A program made the position numbers and the translations under genes. Under the pieces are notes generated by a model. The model was not told where the DNA came from and ran no database searches. It worked only from the letters and a program-made list of their open reading frames with translations. This document shows positions 24,399-36,673 of a DNA stretch of 64,000 nt, piece by piece. Origin of the DNA: Viscum album (taxonomy: Eukaryota; Streptophyta; Magnoliopsida; Santalales; Viscaceae); NCBI GenBank assembly GCA_963277665.1, contig OY728121.1, positions 1,656,374,062 to 1,656,438,061 on the forward strand, in the 5' to 3' direction. Position 1 is the stretch's first letter, and every line of letters begins with the position of its first letter.

Positions 24399-25200
24399 AT
24401 GATTGATTCTATGGAAAGAACCATCCTAGATGACATTCCAATTGTGAGGGAATTCACAGATGTGTTTCCTGAGGAATTTCCTGGTCTTCATCCTATAAAA
24501 TATGTTGAATTATTAATTGATCATATACCTGGGGCATTGGCAATATCCAAATCATTATATAGAATGGATGCTGTTGAGATTGAGGAGTTAAAGAAACAAC
24601 TATAGAAGAGTGTGAATAATGGGTCTATATGCCCATGTAGTTCACCATGGGGTGCACCAGTCGTATTCATTAAGAAGAAGGATGGGTCAATACACCTTTT
24701 CATTAATTATCGTGAGCTAAAAAACATGATAAAGAACAAGTATCATTTTCCATGAATTGATGACTTGTTCGACCAACTACATGGAGAAGAATACTACTCC
24801 AAGGTGGATATGCAGTCATGATATTACCAAGTGCAGGTAATGAAGGTGGGTATCCCTAGGGATTATTTTCATACAAGATATGGGAACTATGAATTCATAG
24901 TTGTACCTTTCAAACTCACTAATGCTCCATCAATCCACATGGACTAGAGGAATAGAGTCTTTAGATATTACCTCGACAAATTTGTTTTAGTTTTTATAGA
25001 AGATTTTATAATATACTCTAAAACCAAGGAGGATCATGGGGAGAATCTGAGCAATGTGCTAGAGACCTTGAAAAATTATAAGATCTATGTAAAGTATAAC
25101 AAGTGTGAGTTCTGGTTTAAGGAAGTCTCATTCCTGGGGAATATCATCACAATTAATGGGATATATGTGGATCCTTGATAAGAAAAATCAATTGAGGGAT
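24399..25200 (+). pseudogene. Element B reverse transcriptase
   Basis: The segment starts with VREFTDVFPEEFPGLHP and continues with [25 protein letters not shown] and [17 protein letters not shown]. It then has YYQVQV, YEFIVVPFKLTNAPS and the catalytic box FIEDFIIYSK near 24990-25020. The family has FIDDILIYS, so one of the two catalytic Asp residues is replaced by Glu. NKCEFW and FLGNII follow. Several in-frame stops are present, which makes it non-functional. Confidence 0.9.
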
Positions 25201-25790
25201 GGATGAGGCCAAAATCTATGATGGATATACATAGATTCCAAATATTTTCTGGATATTACCGTAGATTTGTGATAATATTTTCAGGATTTTCAAACCCTCT
25301 TACCAAGATAAATTGGAAGGGAGTCATGTTTTCATGGATTGATGAATGGAAACAAAGATTCATGGAGTTGAATAAGAGGCTTATCCCTACCCCTATTTTC
25401 ACACTACCCACAATTAGGGATCTTTTCGTAATCTTCAGTGATGATTTAAAGATGGGACTGGGTGGTATGTTGATGAAAAATGAAAAAATCATTGCCTATG
25501 CCTTAAAGAAGTCAAAAATTTATGAGCAAAAATATCCCACACATGACCTAGTGTTGGATGCTATGATATTCGTGTTAAAAATATGGTGACATTACCTCTT
25601 TAGGGAGAGGAGTGAAATATATATTGATCACAAAATTTTCAAATATATATTCACATAGAAAGATATGAATTTGGGCCAATGAGGATAGTTAGATCTCATC
25701 AAGGACTATGACTACTCAATCCATTACCACCCTCGGAAAGTGAACATAGTGGAAGATTGTCTAAGTAGAAATGACCTAGATATTCTCTCA
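25201..25790 (+). pseudogene. Element B RT connection and RNase H
   Basis: An open stretch at 25203-25586 contains FSGYYRRF, FSNPLTKI and then RNase H beginning FVIFSDDLKMGLGGMLM. The family has D.S..GLG.VL, and one Asp is retained. It continues with AYALKKSKIYEQKYPTHD and ends with HPRKVNIVEDCLSR near 25760, the conserved G.AN.VADALSR close of RNase H. Confidence 0.9.
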
Positions 25791-27110
25791 TTGATAAGAA
25801 TTGAAAAGGATATGATCATTTTATATTTTATGAAGATAGGAATGGGAATCATAAAGAAGGGAACATCAAAAATCCTTTTAGAAATGTTTGGTCAACTATC
25901 TCTTTTGGAAAGGTTAAAGGATGCCAAAAAGATGATGTGGGAATTCAGGAGAATGTGGAAACTACCAGAAAAAGGAAATCCTCAGAGTACAATGTTAATG
26001 GAGTAGTAATTATGATATTTGGATTAATAATATGTATTCCATCAAATCCTGAGTTAAAAAAAGAAGAACTTTTGGGTTATGCACATAGTTTGAATTTCTC
26101 CATTCACCCAGGAAACACAAATATGTATCGAGATATATAGGGGAAATATTGCTAGAATAACATGAATATGAAGATCGCTAAATATACATAAATGTTCCTG
26201 GTTTATAAAAAAATTAAGGATGATATGAAGAAGCCTAAGGGGATGATGTAACCACTACCCATACCAACATGGAAATGGAAAAACATCACCATGGACTGTG
26301 TCACCAGATTTTTGAAGAAATCCAAAGGAAATAATTTTATCTAGGTTATTTTGGATCATCTTAGAAAGACAACACACTTCACTACAATTCGAGAGTATTT
26401 CTAAATGTATCAACTTGAATGTATATACATAAGAGAAGTGGAGAGGATGAATGGAGTACCACTATTGATTTTGTCTGATTGAGATCCAATATTCACCTCT
26501 ATGTTTTGGAAGAGTCTCCAATATGATATACACACTAAGTTGAACTTCAGCAGGGCCTATCACCCTCAAGCTGATGGAAAATTGGAGTGTACAATCCATA
26601 CATATGAGGACATGTTGAGATCTTTCTCAATGGAATTTAAAGGAATGTGAGACCAAAATCTTCCTTGGGTGGAGTTCTCTTAAAACCACAGTTTCCACTC
26701 AAGCATCCAAATGGTTCCTTATTAAGATCATTATGAAAATGGGTGAAGAACACCATAATGTTGGGATGATGTTGGGGAAAGAAAACATCATGGTTCAGAA
26801 ATGGTTAAAGAAATGGTGGAAAAGGTTAGGACTATCTCGAAGTACATCAATGCAACCTGAAGTAGATAAAAGAGTTATACTGACAATTGTCGATGTGACC
26901 TAGAGTTTGATGTTGGAGACATTGTATTCCTTCGAATATCTACATGTATGAGTGTTATGTGATTTGGGAAGTAGGTAAAGGTTAGTCCATGGTTAATCAT
27001 CTCTTTTTAGATCCTTGATCGCATTGGAGCGGTGATCCATCGACTAGCACTCCCATCGAACCTATCTCAACTACTTGATTTATTCCATGTTTCACTCTTG
27101 AGGAAGAACA
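25790..27110 (+). pseudogene. Element B integrase
   Basis: The zinc-binding start reads HSLNFSIHPGNTNMYRD (open at 25937-26137). The core begins WKWKNITMDCV near 26275. VILDHLRKTTHF holds the first catalytic Asp, LSD.DPIF the second, and AYHPQADGKLECTI the Glu near 26590. The C-terminus has FRISTCMSV-like sequence and LFHVSLLRK near 27080. So D, D and E are all visible, but stops interrupt the frame. Confidence 0.9.
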
Positions 27111-27340
27111 TACTAGACCCATCACATGTACTCAATCTAGAGGTGGTACCATTGGAGAATGACCTCTCTTATGAGGAGAATTCGGTGAAGATCTTAGACT
27201 GTAAATAAAAAGTTCTACAAAATAACATGATTCCCCTTGTCAGGGTGTTGTGGCGAAACCACAAGTTTGAAGAAGTGACATGGGAACTAAAGGAAGTGAT
27301 GAGGCAGAGTTACCCTCATCAATTTTAGTTTGGGAAAAGA
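27110..27340 (+). pseudogene. Element B chromodomain
   Basis: The sequence VKILDCK, VRVLWRNHKFEEVTWELKE and MRQSYPHQF corresponds to the Tekay/Del chromodomain tail (KVLWRN...EEATWE.E..MR..YP.LF). Chromodomains are thought to guide integration to heterochromatin. One stop lies between VKILDCK and the next block. Confidence 0.9.
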
Positions 27341-27363
27341 AAATTTCAAGGGTAAAATTTCTT

Positions 27364-27376
27364 AAGGGGGGAAGGT
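27364..27376 (+). other. Element B polypurine tract
   Basis: AAGGGGGGAAGGT stands directly before TGTAATGACC, the start of the 3' LTR. Confidence 0.8.
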
Positions 27377-30130
27377 TGTAATGACCCGAACATGTATGGA
27401 TAAAACTTCCTTTATTTTAATTAAATGTCTTATGGTATTAAAAACACAGGCACTTATTTTGTTTTATTATATCGAATTGGATTTAAATTACTGTTAATTT
27501 TCATTAAGATTTATAATATATCCATTGAACAATTATCACATGTCTAAAATGAATATAGGGTTTTAACAAAACCTTTTGACACAGAAATAGGAAGTGATGG
27601 CCCCAAAAACTAGGATCGTACCCTATGAAGCCCATTTATTGGATCTCCTAAAAGAGATAGAATTTCTAGGATTTTCCCTAGACCAAGACCAAGCCGAGAT
27701 CAAAAAACATTAGTACGAGGAAAACTGTTTTCTCGAGAAGTTCAAGATCATTAAAATCACGACCCAAACCATGTTCACTGAATGACCCCATTAAAGCCCC
27801 AACATCACACACCATACTCTTAGGAAGTATGATGGTATAATAAAGGGTTATGTAACAAGACCCTAGTATTATGATTATTTACATTAATTTTGTATCAAAA
27901 ATGAATATACTTTCATTATATTATTGTTACTTTGTAAATTATTTTTAAAGCACACATAATATTTTTTGTTAATATTCAAATTCAATTAAGAAAAATATTT
28001 TGATGAATTAATAGATTTTTTAATTAAATAATATTTTAATAAAATATTATTATTAAATTAAATTTATTAAATATAAATGATCATATAATTTTTATGAAGT
28101 CAAATGAAATTTTTATTAAGGTTTGAAAACTATTTTTTTCAAAACCTGACAATTTTTAATAAATGTTCGTTTTTAATTTTAAAATTGAAAATTCACATAT
28201 TTGGAAAATTATTTATATAAAAATAACATTTTTTTTAGAATCATGACATCAAAATTATTCAATGGTAAATTTTTCATAATTTTATGATAGTCAAAATTTT
28301 GAGTAAAAATTAAATATCATATAAATATATAACGAGCTTTATGACACCATAATAAACCAATAGTGATTTAAAAAAATACTATAAAAGTTATATTTTGAAA
28401 TATATATTTGTTTCCTTCAAAATAATGTAATTTTATGTTTTCTTATTTTATAATTCCTTAGTGAATCCTCCAATACCTATAATATATTTTAATATTTTTA
28501 AAGTCATTTCCATGAAAGTAAGACTCACATGCATATAAGAAAGGGAAATATTTTAATATCTTCAGCCCCAACCCATATAAAATAATGTATAAAACTCCCA
28601 TTTTCTAGAAACTATTGGAAAAAACCATGGGATGATTTTTAGTTTTGAATATTTTAGTGTGTAGTGTCCAAAACCAAAGTAATAAATAATTCCACAACTT
28701 TTCCTATATAAACTCACTAAAGAACCCATTTCTCTTCCTTGAATCTCTTTTAAGATCGACAAAACTCATCACCGTACTCCCTAGAGTACTCTAAAGATGA
28801 CCCCAATTTCCCAAGAAGCCTCCCCCAAACCTTTGGAGTCACACATCCATGTAAGGGATCCTGACCTTTCTCTCTTACTTTCAATTCAAGAGCATTGTTT
28901 GAAATTATCCATTTTTATTTCAATTGGTTATGTTTTCATCCATTAATAATCAATTCCATTCTTTCGTTTTGATATTATTTCAATGAGGGATCATTTATCC
29001 ACCCCATTTATACCCTTACCTAAGTTGTTACTATATCAATATTAAGTAATGGATCTCCCTCCCTTTCTCTTCAATCCCCTCTTTTATGTCTTTCCTTTTA
29101 ATTTACATTTTATTGAATTTTTTTATCTTCTTCCATACCGACTTAATTTAAATTTTATATATAAATGATGGGATCTTCCTATCACTCCCATTAATCCCCC
29201 TTTTATCCTTTATACCCACCGTTATTGTGCTGAAATTTCCTAAGGGACTTCTCTCTTCTCATTTCCATTCAAGATTTAATATTATATTATGCATATAAAA
29301 TTCCATTTCACATGTTGGGATATTATGTTAAATGATTCCATACATTCTATTTAATGTATAAATTATGATATCCCATTTCTCTCTCATCAACCCACTTTAA
29401 GAATTTCCACATGACGTAGTTTTTCTACAGAAATTGAACCGTGATTTTCCATGCCAAAATAATCATGTAGTGAATACCATACCCATTCCTCTATCAAGGG
29501 TATTCAATATGCATATATAATTTTTGAATTCTGACTTACATGTATGTATTCTATATTAATTTATCATGGAATAAATGGTGATGTGGAATAAATCCATCTT
29601 ATATGATCTATGTGGGACACTTAAGCAAGAGATTGAAATGATTATGAAGGGTTCGCCCTGACAGTGAACCGATGCATTGGGTAATGTTTAGTATCATGAT
29701 ATGTCATGTTAGTATAGTGGTTTTCCTTATTTATTTATAAGAATTTTATCCACCATGTTTTGATAGGGGTTTACTTGATTCTCTTATGTTATTGATGCGG
29801 TGTTTTAAGTTGTGTCCACAATTCCATGTTACGATAATCATGCTATATCATGCCTTTATGTTCATGTTTCTCTTATGATCTATTTATACTACTGTTACCT
29901 AAAACATATTTCATTATTCATGTTATACCTTGTTTACTCCCATATTGGTCTTTATAGCTCACCCTTTTTATGTCTTTCTTCAGGATATCCCATGTAGTGT
30001 TAAGTTGAAGGAATGTTGTGGTCATGTAAAAGAAGTTTTCAATAAAGGTTTTTTATTTCATGTCACATGTTATTAAGTAATGATCCTAATACCCATTATA
30101 TGATGATTATTTTAAAATGAATAACAAATT
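27377..30130 (+). mobile_element. Element B 3' LTR
   Basis: The LTR starts TGTAATGACCCGAAC. It matches the 5' LTR through the TATA box (28705-28712), donor-like GTAAGG (28851) and acceptor-like TTTCTTCAG (29983). It is longer by about 0.5 kb in the 29115-29650 region. Part of that appears to repeat the TTTATACCC...CTTCTC block already present at 29010-29090. The right end is eroded: similarity to the 5' LTR fades between 30060 and 30130, so the end given is approximate. Confidence 0.8.
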
Positions 30131-30600
30131 CTATTAGTTTTATGGAAAACTTAACTTCATGATTTAGTGGAATACACGATAATTATACCGTAAAGTCATC
30201 AAAAAAACTCTTTTACAATAGGTGTATCCTTAATGGTGATTTTCTCCCAAATCATATGAGATAGATAACCATAATTAATGGAAATTAAGTCCCACAATAT
30301 GGATATAATTTCTTTGGAATTTCATATATATCCTTGCATCAATATATGATAATATATTCATTTATAATATAAAATGTGACTTCGCTCCCTTAGATTTTGA
30401 AATGAGATCCATATTGATAATTCCAATCCATGCCAAGAATCACATAAAATTGAACTATAGTGATAATCGTGAGATTTATAGGAATCATATTCCCACAAAA
30501 TTCATCAAGAGAAGAATTATAACTTGTGATGTTATCATTGTTCCATTAGGAGTTTTTACAGTAAATTCGGCATCTAATCATTGAGGTAATATAGTGATTC
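30131..30600 (-). pseudogene. Element M protease region
   Basis: On the minus strand the block LFYYGSTHSFIS near 30600-30640 is the aspartic protease site, with D changed to Y in DSG. LGMDWN near 30425-30440 is the second protease motif. The reading continues toward where RT should begin, then ends at the eroded LTR of B. Stops are frequent. Confidence 0.75.
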
Positions 30601-31806
30601 CATTATAAAATTATCTAGAAATAAAAGAGTGGGTGGATCCATAATAAAATAATACATTAACTTTTTTAGAGTGGTTGGTAAGTGTGCCTTTCACCACCTC
30701 ATGTATTTACTTCACATCACCAATATTTATTACATTATATTCTTCATCAATGTTAAACTTAAGAGGTTGTTGGAATCATTCATCAGCGATAACCCTTATT
30801 TTTGGGAATTGGTTAGCATAATTCCCATTTTCCTTAAACTTATATCATTGAAGTGTGGGGGGTGAATTCTGAATTTTCTCTTTCACCTCATTAGATATCA
30901 TTTTTCCTTTCACTTTTTAATTAAAATTACTGGTGGAATTATTTACCATTCTTAAAACCTTTACTTGTCCCTTTAAAATAGTTTCTTTCATGTTTATATC
31001 CACACATAGAGAATAAAGGAAATATCATCTTCTTTTCACTATGGTTTTAATATTTCCCACTATTTTCCATTTTCCTCTTCTTATTGAACCAATGATATTG
31101 ACAGGAAACTAAAATCTCTATCTCAACCATGAGATCACATCGAAAAAATTCCTCATAGTTAAAAATTCCCTTATGGTAACAAAATTCAAAGACATGGTTT
31201 TAAGCTACTAAAGAACTGATCAATCTTAATTTTAGGTTGAGTGATTATTCCTGAAGCATACCCTAAAAGTCTTGTAAAATTTTCTTCGTATGTATCAATA
31301 GATTCACCATCCTTTTTCTTAAGATCATGGAACTCTTTCTTCATCTTCATTTGAATAATATGAGGAAATTAATTTTTCAAAAATAAGTTCTTGAACTCAT
31401 CCCATTCCATGGATTCAGTTTAATCTCTTTGTCTCATATTCTTGATAATGATCCACCATTGATCCACTTCACCTTCCATAGGATATAAAACCAAGATGTA
31501 TTTATCATTTTCTGAACATTGGAGAACTGGAATTATCTTTTAAATGGTACCGATAAATTATTGATCCATTAGTGGATCAGAAGACCCACTAAAATAAAGT
31601 GGATACTACCTCATGAAGGACTCGATAGAATCTTTTTCCATCCTTTACTTATTTTTAAGTCCTACATGATTCATAACTTTAGAAATTTTTGTGAGCATAG
31701 AATTTTTTTTTCATTCAACCACCCATAGCATTCGGTTTCTTAGGATGAAAATCATTGAATTGGAATCTCATTCAGCATTAACGTGGTTCCTTTGGGTTCT
31801 AGGCAT
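30601..31806 (-). pseudogene. Element M gag with two zinc-knuckle remnants
   Basis: The minus-strand start ATG at 31804-31806 gives MPRTQRNHV, close to the usual MPPRR start of Tekay-type gag. Capsid-like blocks are FSGSSDPL near 31585, EGEVDQWWIIIKNMRQ near 31460 and WDEFKNLFLKN near 31400. IDTYEENFTRLLGYA follows near 31290. Knuckle remnants are FSMCGYKHERNYFKGTSKGF near 30990 and a second one ending NGNYANQFPK near 30810, matching N's GHYANQCPK. Full-length gag is retained, unlike N and H. Confidence 0.85.
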
Positions 31807-31810
31807 TGAC

Positions 31811-34224
31811 TATAATGATGAATCATAGATATTAGTTAAAAATAGAATAATATTCATTACACTATACAATGAAACCACAATATAACTGTATCAGTTAACT
31901 TTCTTTAGAAAATGGGAAACATAAAAATCTAGTTCATAAAATATCTATGTTGTCACCTACTTATTCCTTCAGTTCTATAACCATTTATGACACATCTTAC
32001 TTAATAAATTTATTCTTATCCTAGGGAAAATAAACATAAGAAAGGGTGATCTCAAATGCTCATAAAGGGTTAAAAAAAGAGATATGAATCGTATCATAAT
32101 CTTCTAACATAAGAATAGAAAAATGTTATTTTTAAATTTCTTTATTCATATCAAATATTGTGATATAATGTTAGGGGATAAATCATATTAATTCCTCAAA
32201 TAACGTATTCCCAGAGAGAAAAAAATAAGTCATGTAATTTATAGAATACAAAAAGGCATTGAAAATCCATACCATTTTAACCAAGCCTCATTTACAGGAC
32301 CTTCTTAGTGGAAAAAGTCCATTACTAAACAAAATTCATTCTTCATTCTAGTACTCCATTACTGAGTTGGGTTTTCTTCCCTTTTCAGTGCTATATTACT
32401 AAACTGAGATCATTTACCTTTCTATTCCTATTTATATCACAATATATAAATATTTAACCAATGAATTGGAGGGAGATATATGTCCCACCCATATGATAAT
32501 GAAAAATATACATGAATATGACACACGAACATAAATCACTCATCCTATCTTAACCCATGGAATGAAATGGGTTTCATAATCATTACTCAATCATAAAATA
32601 ACCAATGGAAAATATGGGTTTCATAAATATACTTCCATCATAAACATAAACCAGTCACAGAAATAATTGGGATAATATCCTTGAAAAATACAACTGTTTA
32701 ATCATAATTGACATTAAATAATGTTATCGTAGATGAAGAATAATTTTGAGTGATCACTCGAAAATAATTCTTAAGGAAAATAACCTTTTTATTTGAAAAC
32801 ATTTTATTTTCTTAAAATGTTACAAAATATTAATAGAAAAAAATTATCTTTAAAAATAACCTTGCAAGTGTGTAAGGGAGGAATCATGTATTTAATATTT
32901 TATGAAATCATATAAATCCATTCAACCCGTTTAAATTTAAAAAATAATTCTTCTCATAATTGTTTGTGGATAAGTAAAAAAATTCATAGTAAGGAAAATG
33001 AAAAGGGATTCATTTCAAACCATTTAGTAAAAATTATAAAATTGGTAAAAATAACATTAAACATGGGTATAGGGATATTAAGAATATTTTTGGAAAACAT
33101 TTTTGGAAACATGGACGTGTAATATAAATATTCTATCGTAAATACTTACATATAAAGAATCTCAGATAATAATGAGATTGTGAAATTAACCCTTACCTTA
33201 TGTCTATTTTTATTTTTACATATCCAAAACTCCTATATAATAGTTTAAAAGATGTTAATAATTTATACCAAAACCATATTTATATTTATGATATTATACA
33301 TTATTATCTTATTACCCTTTTTATTAATATTTCATTTTTACCCTTCTTTTGTGTGTTAACAACTTCATTTTCCTATGCACGTTTTTTCGTATAAGTCCCA
33401 ATAAATTTTTTATAGAATATAGTTACATAATTTTGAGAATTTTATTAAGATAATATATTTCATATTTATTCATTAAATATATTTATATAAGAAGTCTTTA
33501 ATTCTGATCTTGGAGAATGAATCGAGTCACGTCATGGAGATGGTAGGCTGTACGTATGCAAGAACAATGGTATCATTCCTTTAATGGTGAAATGATATAG
33601 AAGTAGATGGTATATGTGTTTTTACAAAATCAATATAATATTATAATTATAATATATATATATATTATTTTCATCATTATATGAATCCAAATAAAGTGGT
33701 GATGAAAAACAGATTACAACACAAGGGGGAGAGGGTAAGTCATAGATACGCGCACGAGGTAATTTTGTTTTGCCTAGGATTGATAAATGGATTAATTTTT
33801 TTGTTCCATAATTATAAAAAAAAATATATGTGATACTATAGTTATTACTTTATAATGGGAACAACACATGAATATGAATTAGGATATGAAATAATCTTGA
33901 AAATACTGTGAAGGAGATTACCTCTTCTTCGGTGTATCCACCTAGATCTCCACTTAGGGACACTATAGATGGTATTTTTATAAAAAAATCACATATATAA
34001 TTTTAATAGTTAATTTTATAAGAAACATTGAAAAGGTATTATCGATATTAAGTGATAAAATGGACATGAATAGGTGAGGGGGAGGTTTACTTTTATAATT
34101 TAAGCGAGGGGAACTTTTGGAATTTCTAAAAATATTAATTTATAATAATTTCAAAATAATCCAAAATACCTCCAAAAGGATATGGATTCAAAGATAAAAT
34201 TAGATAAAGTTGTAATATCATAAA
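31811..34224 (-). mobile_element. Element M 5' LTR, piece 1 of 3
   Basis: It aligns with 15265 to about 17700 of the left LTR. Examples are AATATTCATTACA near 31850, the subrepeats at 32320-32440 and the CGTACG-type modules at 33525-33570 and 33715-33765. On the minus strand, the donor-like CGAAGAAGAGGTAATCTC at about 33913-33930 is the same as in N. An acceptor-like TTTTCCCTAG is at 32021. The piece stops at 34224, where N begins with TGTAACACCC. Confidence 0.85.
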
Positions 34225-35883
34225 TGTAACACCCAGAGATTTTATGAGATATATTATTGTTAATTTCTTTGATCTTCTATTATACACTACACCAAGATTA
34301 GCTTGTACTATACGCAACACCAAATTATCTTGCAATATACGCAACACTATTATTGGCTTGCATTACATTCAGTGGCGTCCTTCCTCGATAGCTTTCATTG
34401 TACGCAATATCGAGTTTCACTAAACAACGATATGCTATTAAAATATTATTAAAATTAGCCGTTATGAATAGTAATACCCAATTTTTGAAATTTTGTAAAT
34501 TTTATTTTTCAAAATGGACTTCATTATTGGATTCAGAATATCGAAATTATCCTAGGGTGAAATTTTGGTATTTTTCTGAAAACTTTCAATTTCTGATGAA
34601 TATTGAAAACACTGGGTTACTATTTAAAAACCGAATTTTTATTTAGTTAATTATTTATTTTATTTAAATTTATTTTAGGTCAAAATTGATGCATAATACC
34701 TATATAAGTTCCATGCAATTCATTGGAGTCATTTTATAATAATTTTAGATATATAAAAATTTTATTGAACTTTTCACCGTCTTTTACCCACCTCCTAGGA
34801 GAATTTGCAAATTTACATAAAACATAATTTTACCACTTATGTGAGTGGAATTTAAAAAATCTGATAGACACAGTTAATATCAAGGACTATAATGTGATTC
34901 AATGGGATGAAAATAAATTTTGGTGAATAGTAATTTTTTACTTTTTCTTACCACGGTTAAAAGTAAATAGGGTAATTAAGGGTAAAAATGATATTATTAT
35001 TACCCTAACACATGTCCTAATTCTATTGGATAAATTTACTTCGACCAAAAGAAACCTTAGTAATAAAATATGACCATTTAGGCCCACTTGGATTAGACTA
35101 GGACATTTATTATTAATTTATTTAAAGAAGGGTTAAAATAGTTAAAATCAAAGTTTAATAACTAATTCATTTTTAATATAGCGTTATACATAAGATAAAT
35201 TCGACTATAAATATTCATTAGAAATATGAAAATATTTCCTACCTAATGGTATTTTATTTATAATTTTTAGACATTAAATAATTTATGTTATTTATGACAC
35301 AATGGTGATGCAGTAATTACCTAAATAATGAAATATTAAAATAATGGATATTATAAATACCCAAATAAATGTAATTTGAGACTTTTTATGAATGAAACTA
35401 ATTTTATAGGTTAATATGACATATTATTATTGATTTAATTTACTTTATTCAAACTAATCATTCTGCTATGATTTTCAAAAAAAATCAATTACCAAATACT
35501 ATCAAAATTCACATAAAATAGTTTTTAAAGCAAAGATTATATTATTAATTGTTATTTTATTCCTAAAAATATATGGGTTGTCCAAATTACTTATATAAGG
35601 TTATATATATTAATAATAAACCACTTTGGGTTCGTTTGTCTTGTTATAGTAAGTTTATTAACCTTATAGTGTAAGAAAACAAGAAGACACGATAAAAGTA
35701 AAATTATTTAACTTAGAGATAAATATAAATGATAAGGTTAAAATAGTAACTTAAACATGTCTAAAATCTATTGTATGAGAGGATTTAGACCCATACCCAC
35801 CTTATCTTCGAAATAAATCAATTTGGAGCTATTAAAAACAGAATATGACTTTATAATAAAATAATATTTTTTATTTTTCCAAA

Positions 35884-35916
35884 GGTGCCCCTCTCCTCCC
35901 TTATAAAAAGGGCACC
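35884..35916 (+). promoter_or_regulatory. Element N TATA box within an inverted repeat (5' LTR)
   Basis: TATAAAA at 35902-35908 is flanked by GGTGCCC (35884-35890) and GGGCACC (35910-35916), a perfect 7-base inverted repeat. The other LTR keeps all of it (TATA at 42226, arms intact). A C/T-rich stretch follows and would hold the start of transcription. A core promoter for Pol II is the likely role. Confidence 0.65.
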
Positions 35917-36245
35917 CCTTCCCTCTTCTCTTCACACTATTTTGAGCCTTGAATATCGGCCAAACCCTGCCCATTTCTCTTTTCCACTTCTCTAGAAACA
36001 TTCTGGAGGTTCTGGTCTTCTAAAAAGACCAACTCTACTTCCTTAAGAGAAGGCTTAAAGGAGGTGCGTCGAAGAAGAGGTAATCTCTTCTTTCGATTAT
36101 CGCAAGTTTATTTCTTCTTCAACTTCTTATTATTTAGCTGTTTAATTATAAATTAATAACATCAGTATCACTCATATACTGATATTTTATTATGAATATG
36201 AAACAACCCTATTTTACCTTCTATCCATCCTATGGAAAACGAAAT

Positions 36246-36290
36246 CACCACGCGTGCTTACGTACGGAATACTGTCTCCACGCCGTGGTG
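36246..36290 (+). ncRNA. Structured module 1 in the N 5' LTR
   Basis: Arms CACCACG (36246-36252) and CGTGGTG (36284-36290) can pair around a loop with TACGTACGG and ACTGTCTCCA. The second LTR keeps both arms (42570-42576, 42608-42614). The module lies downstream of the TATA box, so it could form in RNA. Function is unknown. Confidence 0.5.
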
Positions 36291-36431
36291 TAATCAGTTT
36301 TTCCACCACCACCTTACATGGATGGGTATAATGGTGTAAATAAATAAATATATATGGTTATTGTAAAGTGATATTTATTCTGTAATATTATACATACACT
36401 TCAATACAATTCCATGATCATTGGAATGATA

Positions 36432-36479
36432 TCATCGCTCGTGCGTACGTACAGACTACCATCTCCATGAACGCGATGA
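36432..36479 (+). ncRNA. Structured module 2 in the N 5' LTR
   Basis: Arms TCATCGC (36432-36438) and GCGATGA (36473-36479) pair, differing in sequence from modules 1 and 3. The loop shares GTACGTAC and ACTACCATCTCCA. In the second LTR the right arm has decayed (ATGATGA near 42797), losing two pairs. A related module in M is at 16988-17033. Confidence 0.5.
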
Positions 36480-36637
36480 GATTCATTTTCCATGATTAAC
36501 CATTAAAGAATGATTATAAAGTATATATTATAATAATGAAATATATGACATAATGAATCTACTGGATTTATGTATACAGATATATATATTTTTCATCTAC
36601 TTACTTCCATTCAAGTCAAAAAAGAAAGGAAAACAGT

Positions 36638-36673
36638 GTTCATGCATACGTACGGTCTACCGTCTCCATGAAC
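36638..36673 (+). ncRNA. Structured module 3 in the N 5' LTR
   Basis: Arms GTTCATG (36638-36644) and CATGAAC (36667-36673) pair around TACGTACGGTCTACCGTCTC, whose centre ACGGTCTACCGT is itself self-complementary. In the second LTR the stem is 8 bp (CGTTCATG 42963-42970, CATGAACG 42993-43000). The three modules share a loop but not a stem. Confidence 0.5.

Larger units (their letters stand above)
20027..30130 (+). mobile_element. Element B: Tekay/Del-type gypsy retrotransposon, plus strand, inside M
   Basis: Parent feature. The 5' LTR is 20027-22315, the interior 22316-27376 and the 3' LTR 27377 to about 30130. The interior holds, in order, gag, zinc knuckle, protease, RT, RNase H, integrase and chromodomain, all identifiable but broken by stops. 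It sits in M's interior exactly where M lacks RT and the integrase core. I could not find a convincing target duplication because the right end is eroded. Confidence 0.85.
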
